Below, in pieces: positions 18,480 to 26,105 of a stretch of 64,000 nucleotides of DNA (positions within the stretch are counted from its first letter, which is position 1; every line of letters starts with the position of its first letter). A program made the translations under genes and the position numbers. Source of the DNA: Paraferrimonas sp. SM1919 (GTDB taxonomy: Bacteria; Pseudomonadota; Gammaproteobacteria; Enterobacterales; Shewanellaceae); assembly GCF_010993985.1 (NCBI RefSeq), contig NZ_WINH01000009.1, positions 90,378-154,377 of the forward strand, written 5' to 3'. The notes beneath the pieces are model-generated. The model worked only from the letters and a program-made list of their open reading frames with translations, ran no database searches and was not told where the DNA came from.

Positions 18480-19205
18480 ATGGACAAACAATTACTGATA
18501 TATGATCAAGTCGAAGCACTTAGTAAACAAAAGCATGCGGATTTATATGTCAAATCTGGCAATGACTACTCTTTTGCTAAAGACATAAATTCAATCCCCC
18601 TTATGGCGGTTGAATTTCGCAATGCTGCCAACGAGTATCCAATCGTCTTCACCGGAGGTAATGAAATCATGCCCGCTGTTATTGTCGGCACTCGCAATGA
18701 TGAGAACCTCTACTATTCAGTAGATAAAGGCTGGGATGCTAACTATGTTCCAGCCTTTATTCGTCGCTACCCATTTGTCTTTTCAAGTAGCGATGCTGGT
18801 GAACATTTTACCTTATGTGTTGATAGCAGTTTCTCTGGCTGTAATACCGAAGGTAAAGGAGAGCGACTTTTTGATAGTGAAGGGGAGCAAACTCAGTACC
18901 TTAAAAATGTATTAGCATTTATGAAAGAATACCAAGCTCATTTCAAACGTTCACAGATGTTTTGCCAGAAGCTTAAGGAGCTTGATTTACTGGAGGAAGT
19001 TGGCGCTCAATTTCAAGAAAATGGAAAGCAACGTTCTTTGACGGGTTTTTTAGCCGTCAATCGCGAGAAACTAAAAGCACTCAGTGCCGAGCAGTTAAAA
19101 GAACTGATGCAAAATGATTCGATCGAATTATTGTATCTTCATTTACATTCACTAAATAATCTCAACGCCCTAGTCCAACGAAGTATTAAGGTAGAAGCGG
19201 CGTAA
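18480..19205 (+). CDS. SapC family protein
   Basis: A 241-aa protein matching the SapC family: PLMAVEFRNAANEYPIVF near residues 40-57, the YVPAFIRRYPFVF segment near 95-107, CVDSSF, and a C-terminal FLAVNREKLKAL. The family is named after a Campylobacter fetus protein linked to its S-layer; the biochemical role is not known to me. No signal peptide is visible. It stands alone on the plus strand, converging on the export operon for the giant surface protein, and its terminator overlaps the last codons of the HlyD gene opposite. A link to that system is inference from position. Confidence 0.8.
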   Translation: MDKQLLIYDQVEALSKQKHADLYVKSGNDYSFAKDINSIPLMAVEFRNAANEYPIVFTGGNEIMPAVIVGTRNDENLYYSVDKGWDANYVPAFIRRYPFVFSSSDAGEHFTLCVDSSFSGCNTEGKGERLFDSEGEQTQYLKNVLAFMKEYQAHFKRSQMFCQKLKELDLLEEVGAQFQENGKQRSLTGFLAVNREKLKALSAEQLKELMQNDSIELLYLHLHSLNNLNALVQRSIKVEAA

Positions 19206-19212
19206 TGAATTC

Positions 19213-19237
19213 AAGCCACACATTAGTGTGGCTTTTT
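19213..19237 (+). terminator. Terminator of the SapC-family gene
   Basis: Stem AAGCCACAC / GTGTGGCTT with loop ATTA and a following T-run. It overlaps the 3' end of the convergent HlyD-type gene. Confidence 0.85.
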
Positions 19238-19972
19238 AAATTGAATGCTACACATCAATCCCGCAGGAATATCTAAATTGGGATTGGCCAAAGTTAAACG
19301 TACCCCAAAGCTATTACTAGCGGCATCCATGACTTGATCTATCACATCAACTTTAGCTTGATAAGTCTTAATAAATGGATTGGTTATCTGCAATTGTGCA
19401 CTTTGGCCAACACCAATTTCAGGATAAAAATTTATTGGTAACAGAACTTCAACCAATAAAGGATCCATTTTTGCGATTTCTACTACAGGGCTTTGTTCAT
19501 AAGCGTATTCACCAGGATAGAGCAAGTTTTTGGTGACTACGCCTTTAACTTGGCTTTTTACTTTATTCCTTTCTAGGAACAAACTGTTCTTTTTGAGATC
19601 CAATTCGGCCATCAAATATTCAAACTTGGTATTTTCATAAAGCTCTTGGGAAACCATATTTTGCTGTTTTAAGGTTTCTAACCTGTCTAATTGATCTTTT
19701 AATAGTTTAAGCCGTTGATTAGATAAGGTGATACCAATTTGCTCTAGTTCACTATCAAGACTCACCAAAGTCTGCCCTTGAACAACAGTATCCCCCCTTT
19801 GCACATGGAGCTTATCAATGATCCCTTGAGCCGGACTGCCTACTTTTATCACCATTTGCGGCTTCAACATACAATCAAAACTTTGCTGATAAAAATCTTG
19901 TGCTGGCAAGTTTGTCGTAACGACTAAAAACAGCCAACCTGTCATTAAATTGCGCTTCATAAACTTTATCAT
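19223..19972 (-). CDS. Small periplasmic adaptor (HlyD/RND membrane-fusion type)
   Basis: A 249-aa protein with an N-terminal signal peptide (about residues 5-24, ending PAQ). The lipoyl/barrel-sandwich half-motifs flank a coiled-coil hairpin (about 75-135): VGSPAQGIIDKLHVQRGDTV, and later VKGVVTKNLLYPGEYAYE. A beta-barrel with VEVLLPINFYPEIGVGQ follows. Such adaptors bridge an inner-membrane pump and an outer-membrane channel. It lacks a membrane anchor other than the signal and is short for the class. It overlaps the SecA-like gene by ATGA and is the last gene of the giant-protein operon. Confidence 0.85.
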   Translation of the reverse strand: MIKFMKRNLMTGWLFLVVTTNLPAQDFYQQSFDCMLKPQMVIKVGSPAQGIIDKLHVQRGDTVVQGQTLVSLDSELEQIGITLSNQRLKLLKDQLDRLETLKQQNMVSQELYENTKFEYLMAELDLKKNSLFLERNKVKSQVKGVVTKNLLYPGEYAYEQSPVVEIAKMDPLLVEVLLPINFYPEIGVGQSAQLQITNPFIKTYQAKVDVIDQVMDAASNSFGVRLTLANPNLDIPAGLMCSIQFKKPH

Positions 19973-21933
19973 TCTAATTGTCCTGTGATCGCGAGATAGT
20001 CCGCCAAATACTCCTGCTGTTGACTGAGTTGCTTTCTGGTTTTGTATGCCCGCTGTTCATTTTTATTTTGGATAAATTTAACCAAAGGCGCTAACCAGAG
20101 TCCTGCTTGTTGCTCTTTTAACAAGTTAAGCAACCAGTTAGGAACATGGCGTTTAAAAAAGTCGTCTTCTTTACTTAAAAATAATTGCACCACACCTGGG
20201 TCCCCTTGCCTTGCCGCACGTCCGAAAAGCTGCCGGTCAACCCGCCGATAATCATTTAATTGAGTCACTATGATATGCAATCCACCACTGTTCGCTACCG
20301 TATCAGATAGCTTAATATCAGTCCCTCTGCCAGCCATATTGGTCGCAATGGTGATCTGCCCAGGTTGACCCGCTTGAGCAATGATTTTCGCTTCATGCTC
20401 ATCTTGCCGCGCATTGAGCAGTTGATGTGCCATCGCTTGCTGTTGTAAGAACTGTGACAATAATTCTGATTCTTGAACACTTTGAGTACCAATCAAAATC
20501 GCCTTGTGCTGTCGCTGCCACTGTTTAACCCTTGCCACAATTGCCACCATTTTTTGTTCCCCAGTTGCAAACACACAAGGCTCTAAATACTTTCTTCTAT
20601 TGTTTTGATAAGGCTCTATTCGAACCACAGATAATCCATAAACAGCAGCAAGCTCTTTACTGATTTCTTTAGCGGTACCCGTCATTCCGGCGAGCAAGAG
20701 ATAGCGTTTGAAAAAACGTTGATAGCTAATACTTCCTATGGTCTGCCTTTCTTTACTCAGTAACAACCCCTCTTTGAGCTCAATTAATTGATGTAGCCCC
20801 TGCTCCCATGAGCGATCGGCCATCACTCTGCCAGTACTTTGATCAATAATCACAACCTTGCCATCAGCGACTAAATAATCGAAGTCTTTGTTGAATAAAT
20901 ACAAGGCTTTTAATCCGTTAAGCACCAACATTTCACGAGTAACAGCAACTTGCCATAACCCACTAAATTGCTGACATAATTGTGAAAGTCTATTTTGCCC
21001 ATCTAAGGTGAATTGTAAAAAATGCCTAGGCTTATCAACAATAAAATCTTTTCCTTGCTGTAATTGCTTAGCTAGCATTAACGCCGTTTGATAAATTTCC
21101 TGCCGAGCCGAGGTGTCGATGTCACTAGATATGATGAGCGGCGTGATGGCCTCATCAGCTAAAATACTGTCTGCCTCATCAACGATCGCATACACTAAGC
21201 CTGGCAACATAAGTTGCTGAGCTTTATCCCCTAATAACCCCTGCTTTAGTGCCAATTGTGCCGGGGTATTCGACCCCATTTTCATTCTGTCTCGTAAATG
21301 GTCAAAGACCACCTGCTTGTTGGTGCAATAAACAATATCAGCTTTGTATGCTTCAACCTTTTCAGGTTCAGTCATCCCTTCAGTGATCACCGCGGTGGTT
21401 AAGTTGAAGGCTTCATAGATGGGATTAAGTGCTGCAACATCACGTTTGGCCAAATACTCATTGACAGTGATCACATGGCATGAAACTCCAGCAATCGCCA
21501 TCGTGGTAGCGGCAATCGCTGCAGTCAGCGTTTTTCCTTGGCCAGTGTCCATTTCCGCAATTAGACCTGACATCAACACCCATGCCCCTTCAAATTGAGT
21601 TGGAAAAGGACGGTAGCCAAATTGTTGTTGGCAAACGGCACCAATAAGGGCAAATGCCTGACTGGCAAAATCGAGGTTTATCCCATGGTTAATGGCTAAG
21701 CGTTGCAACTCAACTTTCTTAGCAGCAATACTCTGCGACTCTAAATTAGCAAGTTGCTGATAATAATTAGCAATATTATCATGCAATTTTTTTAGCTGTT
21801 TAGAGTTCACCCGCTGCATATTGGCACGGCTATCAAGATACCCTTGTAATTTATCTTCCCATGATTTGTTGTGCGTAGGCCATCTCATTAAATAGGTCTG
21901 TTGTGGCAGTGGGTATGGTAGACAATTAGACAC
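19969..21933 (-). CDS. SecA-like preprotein translocase ATPase (accessory paralogue)
   Basis: A 654-aa SecA homologue, clearly shorter than housekeeping SecA (about 900 aa). It keeps a Q-motif-like YRPFPTQFEGAWVL (about 107-120), Walker A MDTGQGKT (128-135), Walker B VDEADS (251-256; VDEVDS in canonical SecA), a preprotein-binding-type insert (STGRVMADRSWEQGLHQ), AGMTGTA, TNMAGRGTDI and FGRAARQGDPG. The protein ends soon after the second motor domain, so the helical scaffold is reduced and the zinc-binding C-terminus is missing. The start is GTG with AGGAG six bases upstream, overlapping the M50 gene by 8 bp. Inference: a dedicated motor for the giant protein encoded by the same operon. Confidence 0.9.
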   Translation of the reverse strand: MSNCLPYPLPQQTYLMRWPTHNKSWEDKLQGYLDSRANMQRVNSKQLKKLHDNIANYYQQLANLESQSIAAKKVELQRLAINHGINLDFASQAFALIGAVCQQQFGYRPFPTQFEGAWVLMSGLIAEMDTGQGKTLTAAIAATTMAIAGVSCHVITVNEYLAKRDVAALNPIYEAFNLTTAVITEGMTEPEKVEAYKADIVYCTNKQVVFDHLRDRMKMGSNTPAQLALKQGLLGDKAQQLMLPGLVYAIVDEADSILADEAITPLIISSDIDTSARQEIYQTALMLAKQLQQGKDFIVDKPRHFLQFTLDGQNRLSQLCQQFSGLWQVAVTREMLVLNGLKALYLFNKDFDYLVADGKVVIIDQSTGRVMADRSWEQGLHQLIELKEGLLLSKERQTIGSISYQRFFKRYLLLAGMTGTAKEISKELAAVYGLSVVRIEPYQNNRRKYLEPCVFATGEQKMVAIVARVKQWQRQHKAILIGTQSVQESELLSQFLQQQAMAHQLLNARQDEHEAKIIAQAGQPGQITIATNMAGRGTDIKLSDTVANSGGLHIIVTQLNDYRRVDRQLFGRAARQGDPGVVQLFLSKEDDFFKRHVPNWLLNLLKEQQAGLWLAPLVKFIQNKNEQRAYKTRKQLSQQQEYLADYLAITGQLE

Positions 21934-24085
21934 CGAACTCTCCTAAAAAATTTTGTCTAATGGCACGATAAAAGCGGCTGGCTAGGGTTTCATCATCTTT
22001 GGTAAAACGTACCCACACTCTTGAGCCGTAAAATTCTATTGGCTGTCTATTAACTAACTTAATGTCATACCAAAATACCCGCTTAAAGGTCTCTTTTTGA
22101 CTGCTCGAACGGGGATCGACATTGATCTCTCCTCCTGCTAAATGCCCTAGAGCAATACTAGGCAAGCTAAATTGAGCACCTGGATTAATGCGACTTACCT
22201 TCGCTGGCAAGATCCCTTCACCAAAAGCATTAATTAATACTTCAACTTGTTCACTTGATTGTCTGATCTGCTCAATATCTTGCTGCGTAATTGCCACTTG
22301 TATCGTTAATTCCCTCGCTAATTCAGAGACGTAGCCAATGGCCTCGCCTTTGGAAAAATACCGCCCAGGGAGAGACTCTAAAGCCGAAATCAACAGTCGC
22401 CCATCTACTGGGGAATAAATGATGGTGTTCGCCAACTGTTGTTCGATATAAGCAAGATTACCCTGTAAATTTTTAATTTCTGTTGCTACCAATTGAGCTT
22501 GCTGAGGTTGCCCCTCAAAGCGCAACTGCACAAGCTTGATTTGCAATTCCTGCAATCTTGCCTGGAGTACTTTCTTTTCGGTCGTCAATTCATCACTTTG
22601 ACACAAAAATAACGGCTGGTTTTTACTAATTTTCGAGCCCGGATTTACCATCACTTGCTCAATAAAACAATTACTTTGAGCCCTGATTATGGCGTCTTCA
22701 GGATGTTTAATGATCCCCTGTACTAGGGTTGTTGCTGAGAATGGCACCGCAAAAAAAATCAGACTAACACTGAGCATTAATAATGCTACTACGCTTATGG
22801 CTCGCAACCTTAAGCGATTCAGCTTGGGACTTTTTAGCAAAAATTTACTCTGTTTATACAAGGGTAAAATAAACATAGTAAACAACGAAAATAACGCTAG
22901 CGCTACTCCAATAAAGAAAAACTGTTGTGCTAAAAATATTGCAATAATAAACACAATGAAGGCTCGATAACAGAATGAAGCGATCCCATAAAAGCTGAAC
23001 CATGCCGCTTCCCCCTGAGCATAAGCCGGAGACTTTATATCACTAACTAGCAATAAGTAACGTTGTATCACATAAGCAATATATTGATTCGACCTTGATG
23101 CTAAGTTAGGAATTTCAAGCAAATCGGAAAGTATGTAGTAACCATCAAACTTAAGTAATGGATTTGCATTAAATAACAGCGTTGAGACCCCAGCGATAAG
23201 CATGATGTTATAAAGTAAGGTGCGACTTAAGCCCGCTTCTAACTGGACCCAAAGGTGCAAAGCCAGCGCAGCAATAAACAGTTCAACCAACATACCCGCC
23301 GCCCCTACCAACACTCTTTGGTAGCGATAGCTAAAATTAGTGGCTGCAGATGCATCTACATAAGGAACGGGCATGAACACTAAAAACATGATGCCAATAT
23401 CATGGACTTCTCCGCCATATTTTTTCACTAAATAGGCATGCCCCAACTCATGTAGTAATTTGACAATTGGAAAAAGCAACCAAAGCAGCAGTAAATTGCT
23501 TGGAGTTAACACCGTATCTACAATATTTTCAGTTAATTGCGGCCAATGGGTTAATGTTTGCAAAAACGCACTGATCACCACCAGCAGCCACACCAGCGCA
23601 AACCAGCGACTCATAAAAGGTCGGGCAAAGTTAACCGTCTTAGCTAAGAATGGCTCGGGGTCGAACAAGGGGACCCTAATGGCTAGCGGACTGCTGAGTT
23701 TCGCTTTTAATTTACTAAAAGCCATATTGTGTTTTCGTCTTAACTGCTCGCCATGGTCGGCTAAACCATCACTAACCAATAAACCCGCTTGGTATAATTT
23801 AGTAATAAGGGCTATTACCTGTTCTTGACTGGGTGCTTTATCCTGCAATTTAATAACTGCATTTTCCCAAATATCGTTAACACTTTTACTGCCATCAAAC
23901 TGACTGATCAGTACATAAGCTTCATAGTTGAACCTGTGATGGGCAGCGGTGATCTTATCTTCAAAAAAATACCAAACTCGGCCACGTTTAACTTGTCTTT
24001 GAATATTTATATGGTTTCTAAGTTGGGGCTTTAAAGCTGCAACTCGATACCAATAGGGACTGAATAATTGACTCTGTTTTGTCAT
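21926..24085 (-). CDS. PqqD-like / M50 site-2 protease / HlyD adaptor fusion
   Basis: A 719-aa multi-domain membrane protein. Residues about 28-105 resemble the winged-helix PqqD/RRE fold (FNYEAYVLISQFDGSKSV ending LYQAGLLV). A membrane M50 peptidase follows (about 160-460) with zinc site HELGH (212-216) and the second-site motif NPLLKFDGYY (308-317). The C-terminal third (about 470-719) is an HlyD-type adaptor with a barrel-sandwich motif and a coiled coil. M50 enzymes cleave within or near the membrane, and PqqD-like domains in RiPP systems bind leader peptides. The ATG at 24085, preceded by AAGGTG, is preferred to a TTG at 24088. It lies 3 bp after the GAF-HlyD gene. The catalytic residues are intact, so proteolysis is plausible; the substrate is not shown. 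Confidence 0.88.
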   Translation of the reverse strand: MTKQSQLFSPYWYRVAALKPQLRNHINIQRQVKRGRVWYFFEDKITAAHHRFNYEAYVLISQFDGSKSVNDIWENAVIKLQDKAPSQEQVIALITKLYQAGLLVSDGLADHGEQLRRKHNMAFSKLKAKLSSPLAIRVPLFDPEPFLAKTVNFARPFMSRWFALVWLLVVISAFLQTLTHWPQLTENIVDTVLTPSNLLLLWLLFPIVKLLHELGHAYLVKKYGGEVHDIGIMFLVFMPVPYVDASAATNFSYRYQRVLVGAAGMLVELFIAALALHLWVQLEAGLSRTLLYNIMLIAGVSTLLFNANPLLKFDGYYILSDLLEIPNLASRSNQYIAYVIQRYLLLVSDIKSPAYAQGEAAWFSFYGIASFCYRAFIVFIIAIFLAQQFFFIGVALALFSLFTMFILPLYKQSKFLLKSPKLNRLRLRAISVVALLMLSVSLIFFAVPFSATTLVQGIIKHPEDAIIRAQSNCFIEQVMVNPGSKISKNQPLFLCQSDELTTEKKVLQARLQELQIKLVQLRFEGQPQQAQLVATEIKNLQGNLAYIEQQLANTIIYSPVDGRLLISALESLPGRYFSKGEAIGYVSELARELTIQVAITQQDIEQIRQSSEQVEVLINAFGEGILPAKVSRINPGAQFSLPSIALGHLAGGEINVDPRSSSQKETFKRVFWYDIKLVNRQPIEFYGSRVWVRFTKDDETLASRFYRAIRQNFLGEFGV
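23771..24004 (-). other. PqqD-like (RRE-type) segment of the M50 protein
   Basis: Encodes residues 28-105 of the M50-HlyD fusion. The pattern is a beta-hairpin (RVWYFFEDKITAAHHRFN) followed by helices with ISQFDGSKSVNDIW and VIALITKLYQAGLLV. It resembles the PqqD fold by pattern only; no profile search was run. Confidence 0.55.
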
Positions 24086-24088
24086 CAA

Positions 24089-26026
24089 TTACACCTTAGC
24101 CGACCAAAACCACAGCTTGAACCAATGCACAAAGTTTCTGGTTGCAATCCACAAGTAACTACGCTGCTCTATTTCTACTTTACCCGCCCCTTGCATCCCA
24201 GGTCTTAACCACTGTGGGGCCTCATCAAGTTCAGCTTCTACCTTAAAGATATTCTGTCCATCAACGACTTCCGCCATAGGTGTAAGACGTTTTACTGTAA
24301 AATTTAAACCCTGTCCTGGCATCGAAGACAATACCAAAGTACCGCTCTGACCTAAGTTAATCTGCCGAATTTGCTTTTCATCGATATGCAAAATCACTCG
24401 ATATTTATCTAAGGGCGCAATCTGCATCAGGATATCCCCTTTTTGAACAGGTGCTCCCATAGATTGGGAAAGGTCCCCAGCAACCACAATACCCGCGAAT
24501 GGGGTGGCAACTTTGCTCTTACTGATGTGCTTTGATACCAATTCTAAATTGGCTTCAACCTGGGCTATCCTTGCTTTTAAAATTCCCACCTTAGTTTTAT
24601 CGTAATTGGCAAAAGCATCGAGATATTCCTGCTTAAGTTTGATGTGTTCGCTTTGCCATTTCAAAAGCTCAAGTTGAAGTGCATTATCGTCAAGCTCAAA
24701 CAATACCTTGCCTTCATCGACCAGATCGCCAGGAAATGCATTGACCGCTTTAATGTAACCATCTTGAGGGGCGGCGATTGAGCGTTGCAACCATCCCTCT
24801 ACAGTGGCATTGGCATGCACTTTATATTGAGTTTCAAACACTCCCGCCAGCACTATGACAAGTGCCAAACTAGCCAGAATAAATTTGGCTTTAAGATACT
24901 TGAAGCCAAATATGTTGAATAGACTATTTCGCCCAGCATCTATTAGTACTTGCCATAGATTGCGATCTTGTTTCTTTTTCCAAAGCAATAATGGGCCGAT
25001 TAAGCGGACAGTTTGCTGACAATAACTGATTTTTTGTGCATCAAAAAAGTCATTTTGGTTATGCTCGAATAACATTGCTCCGCAAATGTTTAACTGACTC
25101 ACTCGCTTGCTATCCACTTCAAAAATAGGCACAGATAAAACCGAACCACTGCCATGTTGCTCAACTAAAAGTTGATGTTTTTCGGTTAGCTTAAAATCCT
25201 GTTGCTGTGGATAGATGACTGAGGCTTGTTGATCACTGCACTCTTGTAAACTATCGATAATCGCTTTGACTAAATTGGTCTTTTCATCAAAGCTAGCACA
25301 GTTAGAAATTGCTTCTAGCTGCAGCTGTTGACCTACCAAAAAACCAAAACTGACCCTTTCTAAACCGAGATCATTAGCAATACGATTCACACACATCAAG
25401 GCCGTTTGTTGATAGCTTTCAGTATCCACATAAGCTGCCAATAACAAGGTCAACTTTTCTAAGTCTTGATTGCTAGTAATGGCTTTTTGATGTTGGTGCT
25501 TCTGGGTAAAAACCTCAAACCATACGGCACCCCATTGCAATTGCCGCATAATAGAAGCTAACTTAGCTTGATGTTCAGCAGAGATCCTAAACACCACCAC
25601 TCCTTGATCCCGCTGGTCAATCTTAATCGGATAAGCAAGATGGTAAACAAAGGTATGCTGGGAATCGTCAAGTTGGTACTTTTTAATGACTGGTTGGCTT
25701 TTTTGTAACGCTAATTCAGCGCTACCATCTTGGCTAAGTGCCTGTTGATAGCCTTGTTCGGGCCAATGCGCAATTTCGACAAAACTATTCTCATCCGTAG
25801 CTTCATCAGAGTGATTTGGATCAAAAGCAGCAACGGCACTTACTCGATAAATAACCAGCGCGGATTGCACTCCAATTAACATCGAACTTTGTATGTTCAA
25901 CCACTGCTGAGCGAAAGAGGTTATGTCTTTCGCTGCGGCAAGTTCTGCCCATGGTCCTTGTTCTGTATAAGAGGCTATCTGGCTGCTTTCTGTGTTAAGC
26001 GTTACCTGTTCATCCTTGCTGAACAT
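24089..26026 (-). CDS. GAF-like domains fused to an HlyD-type membrane adaptor
   Basis: A 645-aa protein with a long soluble N-terminus, one membrane helix (about 381-397, KFILASLALVIVLAGVF) and a C-terminal HlyD-type adaptor. The N-terminus has two GAF-like stretches, about 30-175 and 195-345. The second has the common GAF pattern LLAAYVDTESYQQTALMCVN, LGLERVSFGF, SVLSVPIF and the closing AMLFEH. The adaptor shows SIAAPQDGYIKAVNAFPGDLV and TPFAGIVVAGDLSQSMGAPV around a coiled coil. The GAF part should be cytoplasmic and the adaptor periplasmic. It begins 79 bp after the giant gene and opens the export part of the operon. The GAF ligand, if any, is unknown. Confidence 0.82.
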   Translation of the reverse strand: MFSKDEQVTLNTESSQIASYTEQGPWAELAAAKDITSFAQQWLNIQSSMLIGVQSALVIYRVSAVAAFDPNHSDEATDENSFVEIAHWPEQGYQQALSQDGSAELALQKSQPVIKKYQLDDSQHTFVYHLAYPIKIDQRDQGVVVFRISAEHQAKLASIMRQLQWGAVWFEVFTQKHQHQKAITSNQDLEKLTLLLAAYVDTESYQQTALMCVNRIANDLGLERVSFGFLVGQQLQLEAISNCASFDEKTNLVKAIIDSLQECSDQQASVIYPQQQDFKLTEKHQLLVEQHGSGSVLSVPIFEVDSKRVSQLNICGAMLFEHNQNDFFDAQKISYCQQTVRLIGPLLLWKKKQDRNLWQVLIDAGRNSLFNIFGFKYLKAKFILASLALVIVLAGVFETQYKVHANATVEGWLQRSIAAPQDGYIKAVNAFPGDLVDEGKVLFELDDNALQLELLKWQSEHIKLKQEYLDAFANYDKTKVGILKARIAQVEANLELVSKHISKSKVATPFAGIVVAGDLSQSMGAPVQKGDILMQIAPLDKYRVILHIDEKQIRQINLGQSGTLVLSSMPGQGLNFTVKRLTPMAEVVDGQNIFKVEAELDEAPQWLRPGMQGAGKVEIEQRSYLWIATRNFVHWFKLWFWSAKV

Positions 26027-26105
26027 AGTTGGGTTCCCTACTCTAGAAAATGAGGCTTAAACCACTTGCGCCTTAATATAAAACTATAATAGCCTATTTT
26101 TTATA

